A stretch of DNA of 64,000 nt from Bacteroidales bacterium (GCA_015061245.1 SUWY01000002.1:57009-121008); one strand, 5' to 3'; shown: positions 44,727-54,757, counted from the stretch's first letter. Program-made: numbers and translations. The notes: generated by a model not told the origin, from the sequence alone.

Positions 44727-47700
44727 TGTTTCTTACGATCAAAATAGTAGTAAACGCACGGAATAACTATCAAAGTCATCAATGTCGATGTTGCCAATCC
44801 GCCAATAACAACAATTGCCATTGGAGCACGCAAAGCAGCGCCCTCGCCAATACCCATACTCATAGGTAACATTGCAAGAATTGTTGTAAGCGAGGTCATT
44901 AAGATTGGACGTACACGCTGTTGTGCAGCACTGATAATTGCTTGCTCCAATCCCATACCCTCCTCCTTGTAACGATTGGTTGCATCGACAAGCAAGATTG
45001 CATTGTTTACCGCAATACCGGCCAACATGATGATACCGATAAAGGCCATCATATTCAATGAGGTTCCTGTAAACAACAGTGCCAAAATACAACCAACTCC
45101 TGCAAATGGGATTGAGAAGATAATTGTAAACGGATGCTTCAATGACTCAAACTGAGCAGCCATCACCATGTAAACAAGCAGTACTGACAAGAATAGAGCA
45201 AAACTCAATCCATCGAACGACTCTGCTCTCTGCTCCTCCTCACCTGTCAATTTTGCGTAGTAGTGAGCAGGGAACTCTACCTGGCTCAGCATTTCGTTGA
45301 TTGCAGGGGTTACTGAACCCAAATTGTAACCGCTCTCAAGCAAAGCTGTAATCTTTCCGGTACGGATCTGGTCATGACGCGATATCTCTTTTGGAGCTGT
45401 TGCAATTGTAATCTCGGCAATCTCAGCCAAACGATACTCTGTAGAACCTTGAGTAATGATTACATTTTTCAACTCATCAAGGCGAGTTTCGGGAACCTTG
45501 ATTGTCAAATCAATCTGCTCACCCTCATAGTCGAATGTTCCTGCCTCAGTTCCATTCAACTCTTGCTCAACCTGCTGAGCTACAGTAGCAATATCTATTC
45601 CGTAAATACCACTCTTCAAACGGTCTATCTTAATCTCAACCTCAGGAGCTCCATCCTCCATTGAGTTCTGAACGCCATAAACGCCCTTGATTCCCTCAAG
45701 TTTTACACGAATCTCCTTTGATAGCTGCTCAATTACATCGAGCTCATCTCCACGTACCTCTATAACTACAGGTGAAGACTCGGTTCCCATAATACTCTGA
45801 AGAGCTGACTGCTCTTTTTCGTAAGAGATATTTACTCCATCAGGCACCTCACTATTCTCGGTTATGAATGCTATCAACATATCTGCAGAGATTCTGGCAG
45901 TATCGCTCAACTTAACCTTAATCTGAGCCTGATTTTCGGTCTCCAAAACTCCGCCAAATGAACTTTCTGTATTTGACGGTCCAACCTGTGAGTAGATCCA
46001 CTCGATATCATTGCCGGCAATCTCGGTCAAAAGACGCTCAATAGACGCAGAAGCCTTCTCGGTTGCCTCCAATCTGGTTCCAGGCTCCAGTGTTGTGAAT
46101 ATCGAGAACTCGCGACTCTCGGTTCTTGGCATAAACTCAGCCGTTAGCAATGGGACTGATGCGTATGAAACAATGGTAATCAAAATTGCAACAAAAAGCA
46201 CCATCTTCTTACGACCCATTACCCAACTAATCAATTTACTATATGCGGGTATCTGAACCGATGCCTTTGCCTTTGTATCTGCTTTTATGAATTTAGAAGC
46301 CAACATTGGGATAACCAACATAGCCACAATCAACGAAGATAGAAGTGAGAACGATACAGTCCACGCCTGCTCCTTAAATAGCTCACCCGCTGCTCCCTGG
46401 ATATATACGATAGGCAAGAATACAACGATAGTTGTCAATGTAGAAGAGGTGATAGCTCCACCAACCTCCGAAGCTCCCTTAATTGAGGCCTCGTTCGGTG
46501 ATACTCCCTTCTCCAAATACCTAAAGATATTCTCCATCACCACAATGGCATTATCAATCAACATTCCTGCACCCAATGCCAAACCTCCCAATGTCATGAT
46601 GTTCATTGACATTCCGTTGAAGTACATCAAGTTGAAGGTTGCAATGATTGAGATTGGAATTGACAAACAGACAACCATTGTAACATTGAAACGCTTCAAG
46701 AAGACAAACAACACAGCCATTGCCAGAATAACTCCCAATACAGCTGTATCCTTAACCTCTCCAATAGCCGCATCAATGAATTGTCCCTGGTTAGAGATAA
46801 TATGGAACTCATAGCCGGGAAGAGCACTCTCCATCTCCTCTAACTTCTCTGAGACATTCTCAACTGCCTGAACAGTGTTAAACTTGTTCTCTTTATAAAC
46901 ACTGATTCCCAAGCAACGCTCTCCATTGAAACGACATATATTATCAGGATCCTTGTTTACCAGATTAATCTCGGCAACATCGCGCAAATAGACAGGAGAA
47001 CCTCCGGTTGTAGTTGTTGTACCTCCGGTAGTTGTTTCACTTGTATTGAATGCTACAACAATGTTTGATATATCCTCAAGGGTTGCAATAAGGTTTACTC
47101 CTTTAACGGTATATTGTACATCATTGTATAGTACAGAACCTCCTGAAACATTCTGAGCCAAAGACTCTATCTTCGATGCAATTGTGTTTGGAGTCAAGCC
47201 AAACGCATCCATCATATACTTATTGGTCTTTATCTCAACAAATGCCTCCTCCTGACCATTCAATTGAATATCGGCAATTCCATCAAGTCTAACCAACTCG
47301 CTACGCAAATAGTTATCAGCAATTTTGCGCAACTCGTTCATATCATCAATGTCGCTATTGGTCAAAGCTATCTCTATTACAGGCTCTGCATTGGCATCAT
47401 AACGAGAAACTGTGATTGACTCAATCTCACTGTTAGATGAGTATTGCGATACCGCTCTTGACAAATCAAGAAAGGCCTCGTCCATATCCTGATCCCAATC
47501 GTATGTAACAGTAACCTGAGCACTACCAACCTTACAAACGCTGGAAACACTCTTTACTCCATCTTGACGCACTACCTGCGACTCGATATTGGTAACAAAT
47601 TGTTTCTCTATCTCCTCGGGCGGACGCTCTCCGGCCTCCAATTCGATATATAGCGAAGGGTTATTCAAATCCGGAAAAAGGTCGGTACCCAACTTAGAGT

Positions 47701-47788
47701 ACGATATCACACCCAGCAAACAGACACCGAGTGTAATCATCAAGACACTTACCGGATATTTAACCGCAAATGAGCTAATTCCTTTCAT
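44723..47788 (-). CDS. RND efflux permease (first of two)
   Basis: 1021 residues, normal size for an AcrB/MdtB-type pump: N-terminal helix, two periplasmic porter regions, 12 helices, proton-relay Asp412 in GAGMLIDNAIVVMENIF. A Thr/Gly-rich insertion (about 250-263) is seen in the first porter loop. Its ATG overlaps the adaptor stop by one base, and the second RND gene overlaps its end by 4 bp, so stoichiometric expression is expected. Paired RND genes after one adaptor recall MdtABC, where the two pumps form a heterotrimer. Confidence 0.92.
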   Translation of the reverse strand: MKGISSFAVKYPVSVLMITLGVCLLGVISYSKLGTDLFPDLNNPSLYIELEAGERPPEEIEKQFVTNIESQVVRQDGVKSVSSVCKVGSAQVTVTYDWDQDMDEAFLDLSRAVSQYSSNSEIESITVSRYDANAEPVIEIALTNSDIDDMNELRKIADNYLRSELVRLDGIADIQLNGQEEAFVEIKTNKYMMDAFGLTPNTIASKIESLAQNVSGGSVLYNDVQYTVKGVNLIATLEDISNIVVAFNTSETTTGGTTTTTGGSPVYLRDVAEINLVNKDPDNICRFNGERCLGISVYKENKFNTVQAVENVSEKLEEMESALPGYEFHIISNQGQFIDAAIGEVKDTAVLGVILAMAVLFVFLKRFNVTMVVCLSIPISIIATFNLMYFNGMSMNIMTLGGLALGAGMLIDNAIVVMENIFRYLEKGVSPNEASIKGASEVGGAITSSTLTTIVVFLPIVYIQGAAGELFKEQAWTVSFSLLSSLIVAMLVIPMLASKFIKADTKAKASVQIPAYSKLISWVMGRKKMVLFVAILITIVSYASVPLLTAEFMPRTESREFSIFTTLEPGTRLEATEKASASIERLLTEIAGNDIEWIYSQVGPSNTESSFGGVLETENQAQIKVKLSDTARISADMLIAFITENSEVPDGVNISYEKEQSALQSIMGTESSPVVIEVRGDELDVIEQLSKEIRVKLEGIKGVYGVQNSMEDGAPEVEIKIDRLKSGIYGIDIATVAQQVEQELNGTEAGTFDYEGEQIDLTIKVPETRLDELKNVIITQGSTEYRLAEIAEITIATAPKEISRHDQIRTGKITALLESGYNLGSVTPAINEMLSQVEFPAHYYAKLTGEEEQRAESFDGLSFALFLSVLLVYMVMAAQFESLKHPFTIIFSIPFAGVGCILALLFTGTSLNMMAFIGIIMLAGIAVNNAILLVDATNRYKEEGMGLEQAIISAAQQRVRPILMTSLTTILAMLPMSMGIGEGAALRAPMAIVVIGGLATSTLMTLIVIPCVYYYFDRKKQ

Positions 47789-48846
47789 TATTGCATTACT
47801 TTAACTTTACTTCTGTTTCTCAACCACTCAAATCCGCTCTTGACAATCTTATCGCCCTCGCTGATACCCTTGGTTACCTCAACCCATCTCTCGTCGCTCA
47901 CACCGGTCTCAATTACATTCTCAACAGCATTTGTTCTCTCAACTGTAAAGATGATCTGGCGACCTCCACGCTTTGTAATGTAGTCTTTTCTGATTGCAAC
48001 CACATTCTCACGACGCTCTGAGATAATATCAGCCTTAGCAAACATACCCGGACGAAGAAGCATCTCCGGATTATCAATCTTAATGAATCCTTTGAAAGTT
48101 CTTGTAGTCTCGTCAATTGCTGGAGACAACTGGGTCAACTCTGCATGAAGAGTATCTGATTTAATATTGTAGTTTGTTACATAAACCTCTTGACCAACCT
48201 CCAATGACTCCATGTTGCTCTCAGGGAATTGAGCCTCAAGATACATTGTACTGAAGTCCATCAACTGAACCAAGACATTTCCCGATGTAACATTGATTCC
48301 TTGGGTATAGTATGGAAGCGATGTAATCACACCCTTAAACGGTGCAGTAATTGACATCTTACTCAATGAGATCTCCGCATTTTCAAGCGAGGTCTGAGCA
48401 TTGAGGTAGGTGTTCTCGGCATTGTTAACATCAAGCTCGGTAGCTCCTCCCTGTTCTAACAAACTTCTCTGTCCCTCAAGCTCCTTCTTGGCAATCTCTA
48501 CTTGAAGCTTTTTACTCTCGATAGCAATATCATTTTCTACTGATTTGCTCTCCAAACGGATAATTACAGCTCCCTCTTCAACCATATCACCCAACTGGTA
48601 TGGTTTACCGGTCTTAGGGTTCTTCTGCAAATAGTATGCGCCTTCGGTCTCTGATGAAAGCTCAATGTTCTTCGCTGCCTTCGCAGTTCCGGTTGTTGTA
48701 ATAAACTCCTCGATAGTACGAAGACCAACCTCTGTTAAATAAACAGGAGTTGCTGTCTCGGATGAACTGCTGTATCCGGCATTTCCGCAACTTACCAATA
48801 GTGCTCCGGCACAGCAAATGCCAATTGTTCTGAATAGATGCTTCAT
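47788..48846 (-). CDS. RND periplasmic adaptor, lipoprotein
   Basis: 352 residues. Lipoprotein signal with lipobox LLVSC (Cys20). Lipoyl halves (ELSSETEGAYYLQKNPKTGK and MSITAPFKGVITSLPYYTQG) flank a helical hairpin (about 100-165), followed by barrel and membrane-proximal domains ending GDKIVKSGFEWLRNRSKVKV. Bridges the RND pump and TolC. 25 bp after the TolC gene. Confidence 0.9.
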   Translation of the reverse strand: MKHLFRTIGICCAGALLVSCGNAGYSSSSETATPVYLTEVGLRTIEEFITTTGTAKAAKNIELSSETEGAYYLQKNPKTGKPYQLGDMVEEGAVIIRLESKSVENDIAIESKKLQVEIAKKELEGQRSLLEQGGATELDVNNAENTYLNAQTSLENAEISLSKMSITAPFKGVITSLPYYTQGINVTSGNVLVQLMDFSTMYLEAQFPESNMESLEVGQEVYVTNYNIKSDTLHAELTQLSPAIDETTRTFKGFIKIDNPEMLLRPGMFAKADIISERRENVVAIRKDYITKRGGRQIIFTVERTNAVENVIETGVSDERWVEVTKGISEGDKIVKSGFEWLRNRSKVKVMQ

Positions 48847-48871
48847 TTTATATTACTTTTTTTATTTGTTT

Positions 48872-50356
48872 CTACTTCTTATTACTTCCTGACAACAACT
48901 CAGTTGGGAAGATTGACTCATTCTTCTGGAAATCCCACAATGTCTGAATCTTAAGATTCAAAAGCTCCAACTTATATGAGATAATTGCATTTGTATAATC
49001 GGTTGTTGCATTTGTCAACTGATTCTGATAGTTCTGCAAATCCATACCTGTCAAATTACCATTTCTATACTTAATCAAGTTAATTTGATAGGTAAGTTCT
49101 GCATTCTCCATACTTCTCTTCTTAATCTCAATCTGATCCAACAAAGTAGGAATATTTCTACACAACTGTCTAACATCAATCATGATGGTCTTCTTCTCCT
49201 CGTCGAATGAGATTTGATCAGACTCCATACGCAACTCAGCAGAACGGATTCTTGCCTTTCTTGCACCCCAATCAAAGATGGGAATACTGAACGAAATACC
49301 AACAACCTCATTATCGGTCATATCATCATACATTCCCTTTGGATTGTCATAGCCAAGAGCATTCAATCCTACACGTGCAGAGATTTGTCCATTGAATGAA
49401 TTATTATCCTTAGTCTGAATAATGCTGAACATATCCTGCTCCAATGTTATCTCGTGCTGACGCAACTCCATTCTCTGCTTCAACGCATATTGAACAGCCA
49501 GATTCGCATCAATTGAAACAGGCTCAACATCGGTATTTGGAAGAACAATAATATCGGTATTCAAATCCATTCCCAACATCTGTTTGAATGAATCCTTTGA
49601 ACTCTCGTACGACATCTCCGCAGACTTCACTGTTGACTCACTGGTCAAAAGGTTCACCTCTGCCTGGAACAACTCCTCCTTAGCAGAAAGACCGGCATTT
49701 ACCTTATTATTTATAATGTCGTAGTTTTGCTTTTGGTTAGCATACTCATCTTGTGCAATTGCCAATGATTTCTGGTTCTGATAAACCTGATAAAAGGCAC
49801 TTGTAACATTTCTCTCAATGTTCAACTGCTGCATTGCATAGTTAATCTGAGCATTCTCCAAACTTAACTCCAACTCACGAAGATTCATCTTAATCTCATT
49901 GTAACGGAACAATGGTTGGTCAATTCTCAACGACATGTCGTGCTGGAAAGAATTGGTTCTTTTTCCGGTAGAGTGGCTTGTTGCATTCTGCCAACTGAAA
50001 TCATTGTACAAAGAGATTGTTCCATTAGTCCACTTAATCGGCTGTGAAATTCCCAAAGATAGAGACGAGGTCATATTCTCGTTCAAATACCATTGGCTAT
50101 TGAAATTATCATAAGAGTTCTGACGAGTGTACTGGAACGCATTCAAATCCAAATTAAACTGAGTCTTCAACGATGCACGCTGAGCTTTCAAGTTCAACTC
50201 ACTCTGCTCCATAGATAACTTACTTTGTAAAAGTGAAGGGCTGTTTTCGTAAGCATACTCCAACGCTCCATCCAATGTTAACATCTCCTGTGCGTTAACA
50301 TTTGCTGCAAACATACACGCGCTTGCAATAAACAGTGAAGTGATTATTTTATTCAT
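48872..50356 (-). CDS. TolC-family outer-membrane channel
   Basis: 494 residues with a signal peptide (cleaved after VNAQ, about residue 22). Two repeats of the long helical-barrel pattern (ALEYAYENSPSLLQSKLSMEQSELNLKA and TYQINLIKYRNGNLTGMDLQNYQNQL) and beta-barrel strands typical of OEP family. Its ATG overlaps the upstream permease stop by 4 bp. Forms the outer-membrane exit of the RND system and may also serve the ABC modules. Confidence 0.9.
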   Translation of the reverse strand: MNKIITSLFIASACMFAANVNAQEMLTLDGALEYAYENSPSLLQSKLSMEQSELNLKAQRASLKTQFNLDLNAFQYTRQNSYDNFNSQWYLNENMTSSLSLGISQPIKWTNGTISLYNDFSWQNATSHSTGKRTNSFQHDMSLRIDQPLFRYNEIKMNLRELELSLENAQINYAMQQLNIERNVTSAFYQVYQNQKSLAIAQDEYANQKQNYDIINNKVNAGLSAKEELFQAEVNLLTSESTVKSAEMSYESSKDSFKQMLGMDLNTDIIVLPNTDVEPVSIDANLAVQYALKQRMELRQHEITLEQDMFSIIQTKDNNSFNGQISARVGLNALGYDNPKGMYDDMTDNEVVGISFSIPIFDWGARKARIRSAELRMESDQISFDEEKKTIMIDVRQLCRNIPTLLDQIEIKKRSMENAELTYQINLIKYRNGNLTGMDLQNYQNQLTNATTDYTNAIISYKLELLNLKIQTLWDFQKNESIFPTELLSGSNKK

Positions 50357-53300
50357 AATTCATTATATATTTGTCTATTACTATTACTTCCAGAATCGCT
50401 CTTACGCTCATCCTTAACAAACTTGATGGCGTCGGCTATTACGAATTGTCTCTCTGTTTTATCTGAAAGAGTTACTGTTGTCACTCCCTTGGGAAGATCA
50501 AATGTTCCCAAAGTGTACCAACCACTCTCGTTTCTATTCCAATTCATTGCCATATTCTCGGTCCACTCATCATTAGCCACTACATAGTACTGTTCCTGAG
50601 CTCCTCGACTTCTACGGCGACCAAAATTATTGCTTGAACATACCCAAACCTCTATATTGTATATTCCAGGCTCCTCAACATTGAACTCCCATACAGCACC
50701 GTTAGCTCCGCTACCTTTACGCTTGTAGTAGGCAGACTTGGCAACATCGCCATACATATAATCGGCAGCTGTCAAAGTCCACTTTGATGGAGCATGCCAG
50801 AACTGCATATTGTTATACTTATCGGTTGTCTCGGTTCTATTAAGCATCTCCTGCAATTTGGTCTTATCGTTCGATGAAATCAAACGGAAATTCGGAGATT
50901 CATTATCTATAATGTACTCTCCTGACATTGTAGTTGAGAAATCCTCCACCGGTATCTGAACAAAGCCATGAGTAGTATCATCGGTCTCCATATCAATCTT
51001 CGAGAATGAGATTGTATTGGTAGTTGGAAGATTCTTAGCAATGTTATAGTTCAACACCAAATTTGACGGTTGGTCCTCGGTTAGGATTCTTCCTGCCCAT
51101 GCAGTTCCTGCAGGTACATTATAATAGTAGGTATTATCCTCATTGTTGCCTCCGAAACCTCCACGATTTCCGCCTCCACCACCGCCTGTTCCAATCTGTG
51201 CGGTTATGATAGCATCGGACTGGGATGGATTATAAAGTTTGAACTCTACTATGTATTGTGTAGCATCGTCAAATTCAGCTTTACTTGCATATACATCGGC
51301 AGTCATAATCTCGGGCGATACCACCTTGGTGTACCAATCATCCAGGAATGGAGTTAAATCTACTCCGAAATCGGCTTTAAACTCCTCTATAAAATCGGTT
51401 GCATTGCTTCTCTTAAACTCATGCTCAAAGAAGAAATCATCCAGGAAGTTTTCAAACTCAGATTTTGTAATATTACTCAATATAAACATTCTCAACTGAG
51501 CTGTCTTTAATTTCAACAACTCATAAAAAATCTCGGGATTGATAGTTGTATCGCGTGTTGCATATTGGAATGAATTACTCTCCAAATATTGGTTTGCGCG
51601 TTGTCTGTTATTAACAATTCCCTCCCAGAAACGAGCCTGCGTAGAGGTTGATGTAAGTGTCTGTAAAGTGGTCAACGAAATATCAAAAATAGGATAGTCG
51701 TATGAGTAGATATATCTGGTAAAGTTTGAGAAAAGAGGTGCAATAGAGTGCATGTTTACACTCTGCTGTTCCCAGTTTCTACGTTGACGCGAAGTTTCCG
51801 ACGTAAATATTCTTACAAAACTATTGTTGAACAGTTGCGACTCCATAGTCTCCTCGTCCGGCAAACTTTGAGATCTTGAACTCCACTCTTTAATTCTTGT
51901 TGCCTCGGCATCGAAATCCATGTTCAAAGTAACTCCTCGCTCAGGAACAAACACCAACTCCGGCTGAATAAACTCGGCATTGCCCTTCCAGGTTCTTGGA
52001 TATGATGTAAAGTGAACCGGAGTCTCAATAAAGGCCAATTTATCAAATGGATAGGCAACACCAAATCGGCTCTCCTGATCACCCATAATGTCACGAATCA
52101 ATGCAGGAAGAGTATCTTGAATATGGGTAAAGTGCTTAGAGAAGAAATCATTCCCCCTAAAATTATACACCTCATAATCTATATTGTCAACATTGATTGA
52201 ACGCTTCTCATAATCTGCAATTGCCAATGAGATTCCAGACAAATCATATAGATTATTGAAGGTTGTATATACAGAATCAACAATAGGGAATCCCTGCGAT
52301 ACAATCTCGCGATTCTTTCTATTCTCAACTTTTAGTGTATATTTGGTAAAATCGCGCGAAATGTGGTATTTAGCCAACGGATTTGATGGAGCGATTGTAA
52401 CAGGATACCAAATTGACTCCGGGGTCAACAAAACGCACTTATTCTCAAGGTAGGCATAGTGTTTTCCGTAGTGCTGAATAGATTCGCTTTTTGTCGAATC
52501 AATCCAATCCTGAACAACATCGGCATAACATACTCTTTCGTCGATATGTCCATTATACTTCACATTTAATACAACAGTATCGTTGGCCAACATTGGTCTA
52601 TTTATCAATGCTACTTGATTATCACGCTCAAACTCCAAACTCTTTGAGCCCTCGCTTATCTCGGTAATCTGAAGACCGGGATTCAAATAGAGGGTTATTT
52701 GGGGAGCCTCGTTTGGATTGTTATTTATGATAGTCATTGTTGCCTGACCATCAAGATGATTATGGCCGGTAGATACGGTTATGCTATTTTCAATTGTATT
52801 CAATGTAGGCTGATAGGCATACTCCTTAAATGTTGCAATATATTTATTACGAACGTGAGTTTGTGCATTATTGTAGCTAACATAAACCACTCCTATCATT
52901 ACTCCCAGCAAACAGACAACCATTCCCAAATAGAGTTGAGCACGTTTACTGCTTTTACGCTCAGGCAAGCGATCAACAAAAGCAATAGTCAACAGCAATA
53001 ATCCCACTCCTAAAATCAGATAACATAGGCGTTGCATTATAAATGAACTCATATCTGCCATTCCTGTCAAATCAGAGAATATTGCAGGAATTGCACAGCC
53101 GGTCAAATCCAACACTCCATACCATTTATCGGTTAAGTAGAAAATATCAATACCAACAACTCCCAACAGAATAATAAATGTAACAGCCTGGTTCTTAAAT
53201 ATATTCACAGAAATAAAAGACAAACCAAGCATAAATACCAATGTCGGGATTGATATTGTCAGAAGATAGAAAAAATAGGGCATTATACTAAACGGACTCT

Positions 53301-53718
53301 GATTCACAAAGGCATTCAAGAATCCTGCTATAAGAAGTATAATGATATTGATACCAACAAAAACCTGAGCTATTCCCAATACCTTTCCCAATATGTAGTC
53401 AGAATTACTCATTGGACGAACCATCAATACTTCGGTTGTATCGAGTTTTTGTCCCTTCTTCAAAAAAGTTCCTGCCAAGAAAATCAAAATTACCGCCTGA
53501 GCTACTGTATAGTAATAGGTTGCAGTAAAGGGTATTAATGATGTTAGAGCCGAGGCTGCCCACGACCCCTCCCATCGGTTAATCATTGAGGTATTGTTCA
53601 TCAACAAGGCCAAGCTGATTCCCACTATCGCCAACAACGAGAAAGTTCGGAATAGGCCGCTTCGCGTCAAAAGCTTTACCTCATATCTTGCATTTACATT
53701 TATATTATGCCACTCCAT
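50353..53718 (-). CDS. ABC-2 permease fused to a degenerate M1-peptidase-like domain and a golvesin-like domain
   Basis: 1121 residues. Residues about 20-280 hold seven or so membrane helices of an ABC-2 permease. Residues 300-800 resemble the periplasmic M1 aminopeptidase domain fused to such permeases in Bacteroidota (YPFDKLAFIETPVHF, then the C-terminal FIEEFKADFGVDLTPFLDDWY), but no HExxH zinc motif exists anywhere, so it should be catalytically dead. A Gly-rich linker (843-858) leads to a C-terminal domain (about 965-1105) with NGAVWEFNVEEPGIYNIEVW, GWYTLGTFDLPKG and FVIADAIKFV, matching the golvesin C-terminal-like domain of some secreted enzymes. 20 bp after the ATPase gene (NBD1), its likely partner. 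Confidence 0.75.
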   Translation of the reverse strand: MEWHNINVNARYEVKLLTRSGLFRTFSLLAIVGISLALLMNNTSMINRWEGSWAASALTSLIPFTATYYYTVAQAVILIFLAGTFLKKGQKLDTTEVLMVRPMSNSDYILGKVLGIAQVFVGINIIILLIAGFLNAFVNQSPFSIMPYFFYLLTISIPTLVFMLGLSFISVNIFKNQAVTFIILLGVVGIDIFYLTDKWYGVLDLTGCAIPAIFSDLTGMADMSSFIMQRLCYLILGVGLLLLTIAFVDRLPERKSSKRAQLYLGMVVCLLGVMIGVVYVSYNNAQTHVRNKYIATFKEYAYQPTLNTIENSITVSTGHNHLDGQATMTIINNNPNEAPQITLYLNPGLQITEISEGSKSLEFERDNQVALINRPMLANDTVVLNVKYNGHIDERVCYADVVQDWIDSTKSESIQHYGKHYAYLENKCVLLTPESIWYPVTIAPSNPLAKYHISRDFTKYTLKVENRKNREIVSQGFPIVDSVYTTFNNLYDLSGISLAIADYEKRSINVDNIDYEVYNFRGNDFFSKHFTHIQDTLPALIRDIMGDQESRFGVAYPFDKLAFIETPVHFTSYPRTWKGNAEFIQPELVFVPERGVTLNMDFDAEATRIKEWSSRSQSLPDEETMESQLFNNSFVRIFTSETSRQRRNWEQQSVNMHSIAPLFSNFTRYIYSYDYPIFDISLTTLQTLTSTSTQARFWEGIVNNRQRANQYLESNSFQYATRDTTINPEIFYELLKLKTAQLRMFILSNITKSEFENFLDDFFFEHEFKRSNATDFIEEFKADFGVDLTPFLDDWYTKVVSPEIMTADVYASKAEFDDATQYIVEFKLYNPSQSDAIITAQIGTGGGGGGNRGGFGGNNEDNTYYYNVPAGTAWAGRILTEDQPSNLVLNYNIAKNLPTTNTISFSKIDMETDDTTHGFVQIPVEDFSTTMSGEYIIDNESPNFRLISSNDKTKLQEMLNRTETTDKYNNMQFWHAPSKWTLTAADYMYGDVAKSAYYKRKGSGANGAVWEFNVEEPGIYNIEVWVCSSNNFGRRRSRGAQEQYYVVANDEWTENMAMNWNRNESGWYTLGTFDLPKGVTTVTLSDKTERQFVIADAIKFVKDERKSDSGSNSNRQIYNEL

Positions 53719-53738
53719 ATTATCTCACCAACTTATAA

Positions 53739-54662
53739 TTACACAAACAGATCGCTACCGGCAGTCTCAGAGTACATCTCCATCTTATCTTTAAGCAAGA
53801 AGTCCATAAAATAGACATAAGCATGCTCAATATTGGGATTGATTGGCTTTGCCGAATACCCCTCAGGATTCTCTGCAACAATCTGAATCTCCCAACCTCC
53901 CTCGGATGGAATTGTAGATATAATCGGAAATTTCTCCTTGACATTAGCCAACTCTTTGTCGGTAACAAAAATCTCCCACACCTTACCTTCTGAAATTCTA
54001 ATCATATCATCGGGAGAACCCTCGAACTTCAACTCCCCTTTGTTCAAAAGAGCCAACTTCTTACATGAACTACTAATATCACCGACAATATGGGTTGAAA
54101 GGATAATCGCAACATCCTCGTCGCTCACATCCGACAAGATATTTCTAAAACGGATACGCTCCTCAGGGTCAAGACCGGTTGTAGGCTCATCGACAATAAT
54201 AACCTTTGGATTACCAACAATTGCCTGAGCAATACCCAATCTACGTTTCATACCTCCGGATAAACGGTTTGCCCAACGGTCACGCACTTCAAACAATCCA
54301 ACCTTTCGCAACAATTCATCGACAATCTCTCTGCGCTTACTTCCCTTCAAGCCTGCCAATCCTGCTCCATAATCAAGGAACTCCCATGTCTTCAACTTCT
54401 CGAAGAAACGGAAATCCTGAGGAAGATAACCTAAAACTGAGCGAATCTCCTTTCTATGTTTTCTGATATCGAAATCATCAAAAAGGATTGTTCCACTACT
54501 CGCCTCATGCATCAAGGTCATTATCTTCATGAGGGTTGTCTTACCGGCGCCATTGGGGCCCAAAAGACCAAACATACCCGGCTGAATTGTCAAATTCAAA
54601 TCACGAAGAGCGTGATAACCATCGCCATATATCTTGTTTAGGTTTTTAATTTTTATATCCAT
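53739..54662 (-). CDS. ABC transporter ATP-binding protein (NBD1), first gene of RND/ABC operon
   Basis: 307 residues from the ATG at 54662 (MDIKIKNLNKIYG); an upstream in-frame start adds a non-homologous stretch. Walker A GPNGAGKTT, Q-loop YLPQDFR, signature LSGGMKRR, Walker B VIIVDEPTTGLDP and H-loop STHIVGD are intact. It is closely similar to the ATPase domain fused to the second RND pump (both share PGMFGLLGPNGAGKTTLM and a near-identical ERIRFRN stretch after Walker B). Starts a seven-gene operon; a 17-bp palindrome lies 63 bp upstream. Confidence 0.92.
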   Translation of the reverse strand: MDIKIKNLNKIYGDGYHALRDLNLTIQPGMFGLLGPNGAGKTTLMKIMTLMHEASSGTILFDDFDIRKHRKEIRSVLGYLPQDFRFFEKLKTWEFLDYGAGLAGLKGSKRREIVDELLRKVGLFEVRDRWANRLSGGMKRRLGIAQAIVGNPKVIIVDEPTTGLDPEERIRFRNILSDVSDEDVAIILSTHIVGDISSSCKKLALLNKGELKFEGSPDDMIRISEGKVWEIFVTDKELANVKEKFPIISTIPSEGGWEIQIVAENPEGYSAKPINPNIEHAYVYFMDFLLKDKMEMYSETAGSDLFV

Positions 54663-54724
54663 CTCTCTTGTCGATTCTTTCCATTTTACACCACGATAAT
54701 TATAAGACAACATTTTAAAGCATT

Positions 54725-54741
54725 GGTTTAGTGACTAAACC
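54725..54741. promoter_or_regulatory. Perfect 17-bp palindrome upstream of the RND/ABC operon (candidate repressor operator)
   Basis: GGTTTAGTGACTAAACC: arms GGTTTAGT and ACTAAACC are exact inverted repeats around one base. It lies between recO (stop at 54758) and the operon ATG (54662). The size and symmetry are like TetR- or MarR-family operators. No regulator of that kind is encoded in the window. A clear TAnnTTTG element was not found nearby. Confidence 0.75.
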
Positions 54742-54757
54742 TGCAATTTATCTATAA

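Noticed and set aside
46287..46814. 175-residue open frame antisense to the RND gene
   Set aside because: Mirrors codon usage of the pump on the other strand; no start signal or recognisable protein features.
50353..53718. Active M1 aminopeptidase fused to the permease
   Set aside because: No HExxH motif anywhere in the 1121-residue product, although the surrounding text resembles M1.
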